Shown: in pieces, positions 4,814 through 7,180 of the stretch | Layout: each line of letters starts with the position of its first letter | How positions within the stretch are numbered: position 1 is the first letter of the stretch | NCBI GenBank assembly: GCA_002694245.1 | Contig: NZLM01000037.1 | Span: 53,189 to 60,368 of the forward strand | DNA: 7,180 nt | Direction of reading: 5' to 3' | Source of the DNA: Methanobacteriota archaeon | Lineage (GTDB): Archaea > Thermoplasmatota > Poseidoniia > Poseidoniales > Poseidoniaceae | The notes under the pieces: model-generated | The model's database searches: none | What the model was told of the DNA's origin: nothing | Seen by the model: only the letters and a program-made list of their open reading frames with translations | Made by a program: the position numbers and the translations under genes

Positions 4814-6901
4814 TCAGGAATTCTTTCCTTCTTTGAGCTCGATTGCTGGCAGGGTAAATGCACCTTTTAGTCGTATAGCTGCATCAGATGCTATGTACAG
4901 AACATCATTTGCCAAGCTTCCTTTGTCAGGTAGTGCTCGGGCAGATAGCATGATGAATACAGCAGTAAACCAAGCGAAGAATGCTATTGATGCCAGACCA
5001 CCAAGCATCGAGATCCCACCAAACCACGAAGAGGGATCTTTGTTAGCGACAATGAATATCGCCAAAAGAACTCCCATCAAAGACTCACCAGCAATGAAAC
5101 CAGCTCCAACTAACACGCCCTTGTCCTGTACTTCTTTTACAGCGAACTCAGCCTCTTTGCTTGGCTTTCCATCAAGATTTCCGTCAATTCTTATTCTAGC
5201 GCTTGATAACAAGATATGGGATATTATTCCACCTGCCATGATTGAAACAGACAAGTATAGCGGAAGGTACATCCCTATTGCTACGCTCATAACAGGCATT
5301 GCTAGTCTGATTAGAATTACAGCAATTATAGCACCCAGAAGTACCATTGGCAAATTTATTTCTCCACCAAATGCTCCTTTGACAATTGCACCAATTAACT
5401 CAGCTTGTGGTGCTTCTAGTGCATTTTCGCAATTTGGGTCAGTACTGAGGGGGTTAGCTTCACAAGCAGTACGTGTAATTCGGAAGGCTTTGTGGAGCAA
5501 CGACAGCACTGGGCCGATAACTAAAGCACCAACAACAACACCTACGATTTCAGCCGTTTGTTGTCTCCATGGAGTTGCCCCAACCATATGTCCAGTTTTC
5601 AAATCCTGCATTACATCGCCTGCTATTGCGGCGGATGTAGCAACAATCGAAGCAATAAACATCGTTGCAACCATCATTTCACCTGTGCCCAATCCAAGCA
5701 ACAGGCCACCAACAACCCAAACCAATCCTATCGTAAACAGCAGAGTGGCTATTGTCATGCCGGACACAGGAGAATTAGAAGATCCTACAACTCCAGCAAT
5801 ATACCCTGCTACTGCAGCGAAGAAGAATGAGACAACTGCAAGGAACAAAGCACCTCCAAGAGCCATAATCACATTTCCTGTGGCATACCAGTAAAATAAG
5901 AATATCATAATTACTAAAACACCACAAACCATTGTTACTTTATTTAGTGGTATGTCCATTTCAGTTCTTAGTTGGGCTTGCGAAGATTCTGAGGCCTTGA
6001 ATGCTTTACTCAATCCTTCACCTATGGTTTTTCTCATAGACCATAGAGTGTAGACTCCACCAACAACCATTGCCCCAACACCGACAAATCTTATTTGGTC
6101 AACATAGATTGCTTTGTAATCCTTTACGCCAATGTAATCTAAGTATCCTGAACCATTGGGAAATCCGTTCAAGAGACCATAAATTGGTATTAGAATTGCA
6201 AAACCAATAAATCCTCCTAAGAATATGAATGAAGCAATTCTCAGACCAACAATATATCCAACAGACAATAATGCAAGTGATAACTCACTCCCTGCATAGA
6301 AGCGGGTTCCAAAAGCAGCCCCAGCTCCTTCCAATTTCTCTGATGTTGCTTTGAAACCTTTGACCATCCAGCCGTATATTGCCCCTATTAGTAAAGCATA
6401 AACGATTGCGACGAGACCTGACCCACCTTCTTCACCTGCGACTAAGACCTCTCTACATGCAACTCCCTCAGGGTAGGGCAGAGCTTCTTCAACAATGAAT
6501 AATCTACGCAAAGCAATTGTAAACATTGTTCCAAGCAATCCACCAAGTATGGCGATCAAAAATGTCTCTAACCACAAAATTTCAGTCCATATTCCGATTA
6601 CCAACAAGGCTGGGACGGTGAAAATTATGCCCGCTGCTAGAGACTCTCCTGCACTTGCCATTGTTTGTACAGAGTTATTTTCTAGGATTGTTACATCTTT
6701 TAATCTTAATCCGCGAAGGATGAGCATGCTCATAACTGCTGCAGGTATAGATGCAGATACAGTCATCCCAACGTAAAGTCCTAGGTATGCATTTGCTGCA
6801 GTCATTACCCCGCCTAACAAGACACCAATAACGAGCACACGAACGGTTAACTCCTTGATATTTCTATCCGCTGGAATCCAAGGCTCACCCTGTCCCGCCA
6901 T
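4814..6901 (-). CDS. OPT-family oligopeptide (or metal-chelate) transporter
   Basis: This is a large polytopic membrane protein (695 aa) with roughly 14-17 hydrophobic segments. The OPT superfamily imports small peptides, and its YSL branch imports metal chelates, driven by the proton gradient. Prokaryotic OPT hallmarks are present: ELTVRVL near the start, YLGLYVG (39-45), ILENNSVQT followed by SAGES (72-87), YPEG (143-146), GSSNSPVSGMT (373-383), AGDVMQDLKTGHMVGATPW (427-445), GMYLPLYLS (543-551), and GAGFIAGESLMG (599-610). The start ATG 6899-6901 puts the first motif at the expected place. Only AAAGGT abuts it, so there is no proper Shine-Dalgarno and the mRNA may be leaderless. A loop at about 471-500 carries C480 and C491 and looks longer than the family usual. 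The gene is divergent from a P-type ATPase and followed by transketolase. The substrate cannot be read from sequence; peptides are the conservative guess. Confidence 0.94.
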   Translation of the reverse strand: MAGQGEPWIPADRNIKELTVRVLVIGVLLGGVMTAANAYLGLYVGMTVSASIPAAVMSMLILRGLRLKDVTILENNSVQTMASAGESLAAGIIFTVPALLVIGIWTEILWLETFLIAILGGLLGTMFTIALRRLFIVEEALPYPEGVACREVLVAGEEGGSGLVAIVYALLIGAIYGWMVKGFKATSEKLEGAGAAFGTRFYAGSELSLALLSVGYIVGLRIASFIFLGGFIGFAILIPIYGLLNGFPNGSGYLDYIGVKDYKAIYVDQIRFVGVGAMVVGGVYTLWSMRKTIGEGLSKAFKASESSQAQLRTEMDIPLNKVTMVCGVLVIMIFLFYWYATGNVIMALGGALFLAVVSFFFAAVAGYIAGVVGSSNSPVSGMTIATLLFTIGLVWVVGGLLLGLGTGEMMVATMFIASIVATSAAIAGDVMQDLKTGHMVGATPWRQQTAEIVGVVVGALVIGPVLSLLHKAFRITRTACEANPLSTDPNCENALEAPQAELIGAIVKGAFGGEINLPMVLLGAIIAVILIRLAMPVMSVAIGMYLPLYLSVSIMAGGIISHILLSSARIRIDGNLDGKPSKEAEFAVKEVQDKGVLVGAGFIAGESLMGVLLAIFIVANKDPSSWFGGISMLGGLASIAFFAWFTAVFIMLSARALPDKGSLANDVLYIASDAAIRLKGAFTLPAIELKEGKNS

Positions 6902-6947
6902 ACCTTTGGGACATATATCTCGCTGTTGAAATAATCGGCTGACCTAT

Positions 6948-6963
6948 TGGGAACTCCCATGGG
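6948..6963. repeat. Interleaved palindromes, candidate operator
   Basis: TGGGA-AC-TCCCA (6948-6959) is a perfect 5-base dyad. Its right arm overlaps the 8-base palindrome CCCATGGG (6956-6963). The cluster sits near the middle of the divergent intergenic region and just left of the plus-strand TATA-like stretch. It fits a regulator site but could be chance. Confidence 0.35.
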
Positions 6964-6995
6964 TAATATCATAAGTTGTATGGATTAGGGAAAAT

Positions 6996-7011
6996 AAGAG
7001 CAGTTGCTCTT
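6996..7011. repeat. Perfect 7-base dyad upstream of the P-type ATPase
   Basis: AAGAGCA-GT-TGCTCTT is a perfect inverted repeat of 7 bases with a 2-base centre, ending 11 bases before the ATPase ATG. The compact, near-continuous symmetry suits a dimeric helix-turn-helix regulator. A two-base loop is too small for a full RNA stem, although a shorter hairpin could form. It would overlap or lie just downstream of the transcription start if the TATA-like stretch at 6964 is used. Confidence 0.45.
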
Positions 7012-7022
7012 GGTGGTTGGCA

Positions 7023-7180
7023 ATGACCAGTACATTATGGCACACCAAATCGGGAGAAGAAACTCTTTCTGAGTTTAACACTCCATTGGCGGGTCTTTCC
7101 TCAAACGAGGCGCAAGTTCGTTTAGATAAGTACGGTGAGAATAAGTTACGAGAGCCTGAAAAAACTCCAGCATTTTTACG
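7023..7180 (+). CDS. Cation-transporting P-type ATPase, N-terminal fragment (partial)
   Basis: An open frame from ATG 7023-7025 runs off the right edge with 52 full codons. The visible protein matches the cation-ATPase N-terminal domain: LWHTKSGEETLSEF (5-18), then PLAGLSSNEAQVRLDKYGEN (21-40). This is the usual L..GLs..EA..RL..YG.N pattern at the start of Ca2+-type and related P-type ATPases, which pump cations across the membrane using ATP. The DKTGT phosphorylation site and the ion-binding helices lie outside the window, so the ion is unknown. GGTGG at 7012-7016 lies 6 bases before the ATG and supports this start. The frame is open upstream to 6975, but only a TTG (7017) could serve as an alternative start. 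The gene is divergent from the OPT transporter. Confidence 0.85.
   Translation, partial: MTSTLWHTKSGEETLSEFNTPLAGLSSNEAQVRLDKYGENKLREPEKTPAFL

Larger units (their letters stand above)
6902..7022. promoter_or_regulatory. Divergent intergenic region between OPT and P-type ATPase genes
   Basis: This 121-base AT-rich region must hold the promoter starting the OPT gene to the left and, unless transcribed from elsewhere, that of the ATPase gene to the right. Candidate TATA-like stretches are GATTATTTC on the minus strand (6928-6936), about 30 bases before the OPT ATG and thus fitting a near-leaderless transcript, and TAATATC on the plus strand (6964-6970), about 55 bases before the ATPase ATG. Both are weak matches. 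Two dyad-symmetric elements at 6948-6963 and 6996-7011 are natural candidates for regulator binding. Confidence 0.5.

Noticed and set aside
4833..5894. Long plus-strand open frame of 353 codons opposite the OPT gene
   Set aside because: It is antisense to a well-supported transporter with intact family motifs. The translation is Ala/Thr/Ile/Pro-rich with no recognisable domain, which is expected from the reverse of membrane-helix codons.

Overview
The window reads as one genomic piece of a mesophilic, planktonic-type euryarchaeon. The best guess is the Thermoplasmatota, Marine Group II / Poseidoniales-like. This is inferred from family resemblance only. The supporting signs are an archaeal-type prolyl-tRNA synthetase without the bacterial editing insertion, an SRP54 tail, a transketolase split into two genes, a short MipB/TalC-like transaldolase, a large OPT-family transporter, moderately AT-rich DNA and GGTG-type ribosome binding sites. 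I saw no insertion sequence, tRNA, rRNA, CRISPR array or phage gene.

Layout. Bases 1-156 (+) are the end of SRP54. Its stop codon directly abuts the stop codon of proS, which comes from the other strand. From 6901 down to 157 all six genes lie on the minus strand. In transcription order they are an OPT transporter, transketolase N-subunit, transketolase C-subunit (4-base overlap), transaldolase, an unrecognised two-helix membrane protein, and prolyl-tRNA synthetase. The gaps are 71, -4, 26, 52 and 24 bases. The last five genes may be co-transcribed, and the OPT gene may be separate because a T-rich tract follows its stop. At 7023 (+) a cation-transporting P-type ATPase starts and runs off the window. 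It is divergent from the OPT gene across a 121-base region that carries two dyad-symmetric elements.

How the genes fit together. The two transketolase subunits and transaldolase supply the carbon-shuffling steps of the non-oxidative pentose phosphate pathway, which many archaea lack. OPT (peptide or metal-chelate uptake) and the P-type ATPase (cation transport) are membrane transporters sharing one intergenic control region. ProRS and SRP54 are housekeeping genes. I see no clearly novel multi-gene system. The points most worth a second look are short perfect inverted repeats in the gaps before transaldolase and proS, each including the upstream stop codon. Others are an active-site His-to-Ala change in the transketolase C-subunit, a decayed zinc site and acidic insert in ProRS, a Cys-containing loop in the OPT protein, and the unknown two-helix protein.
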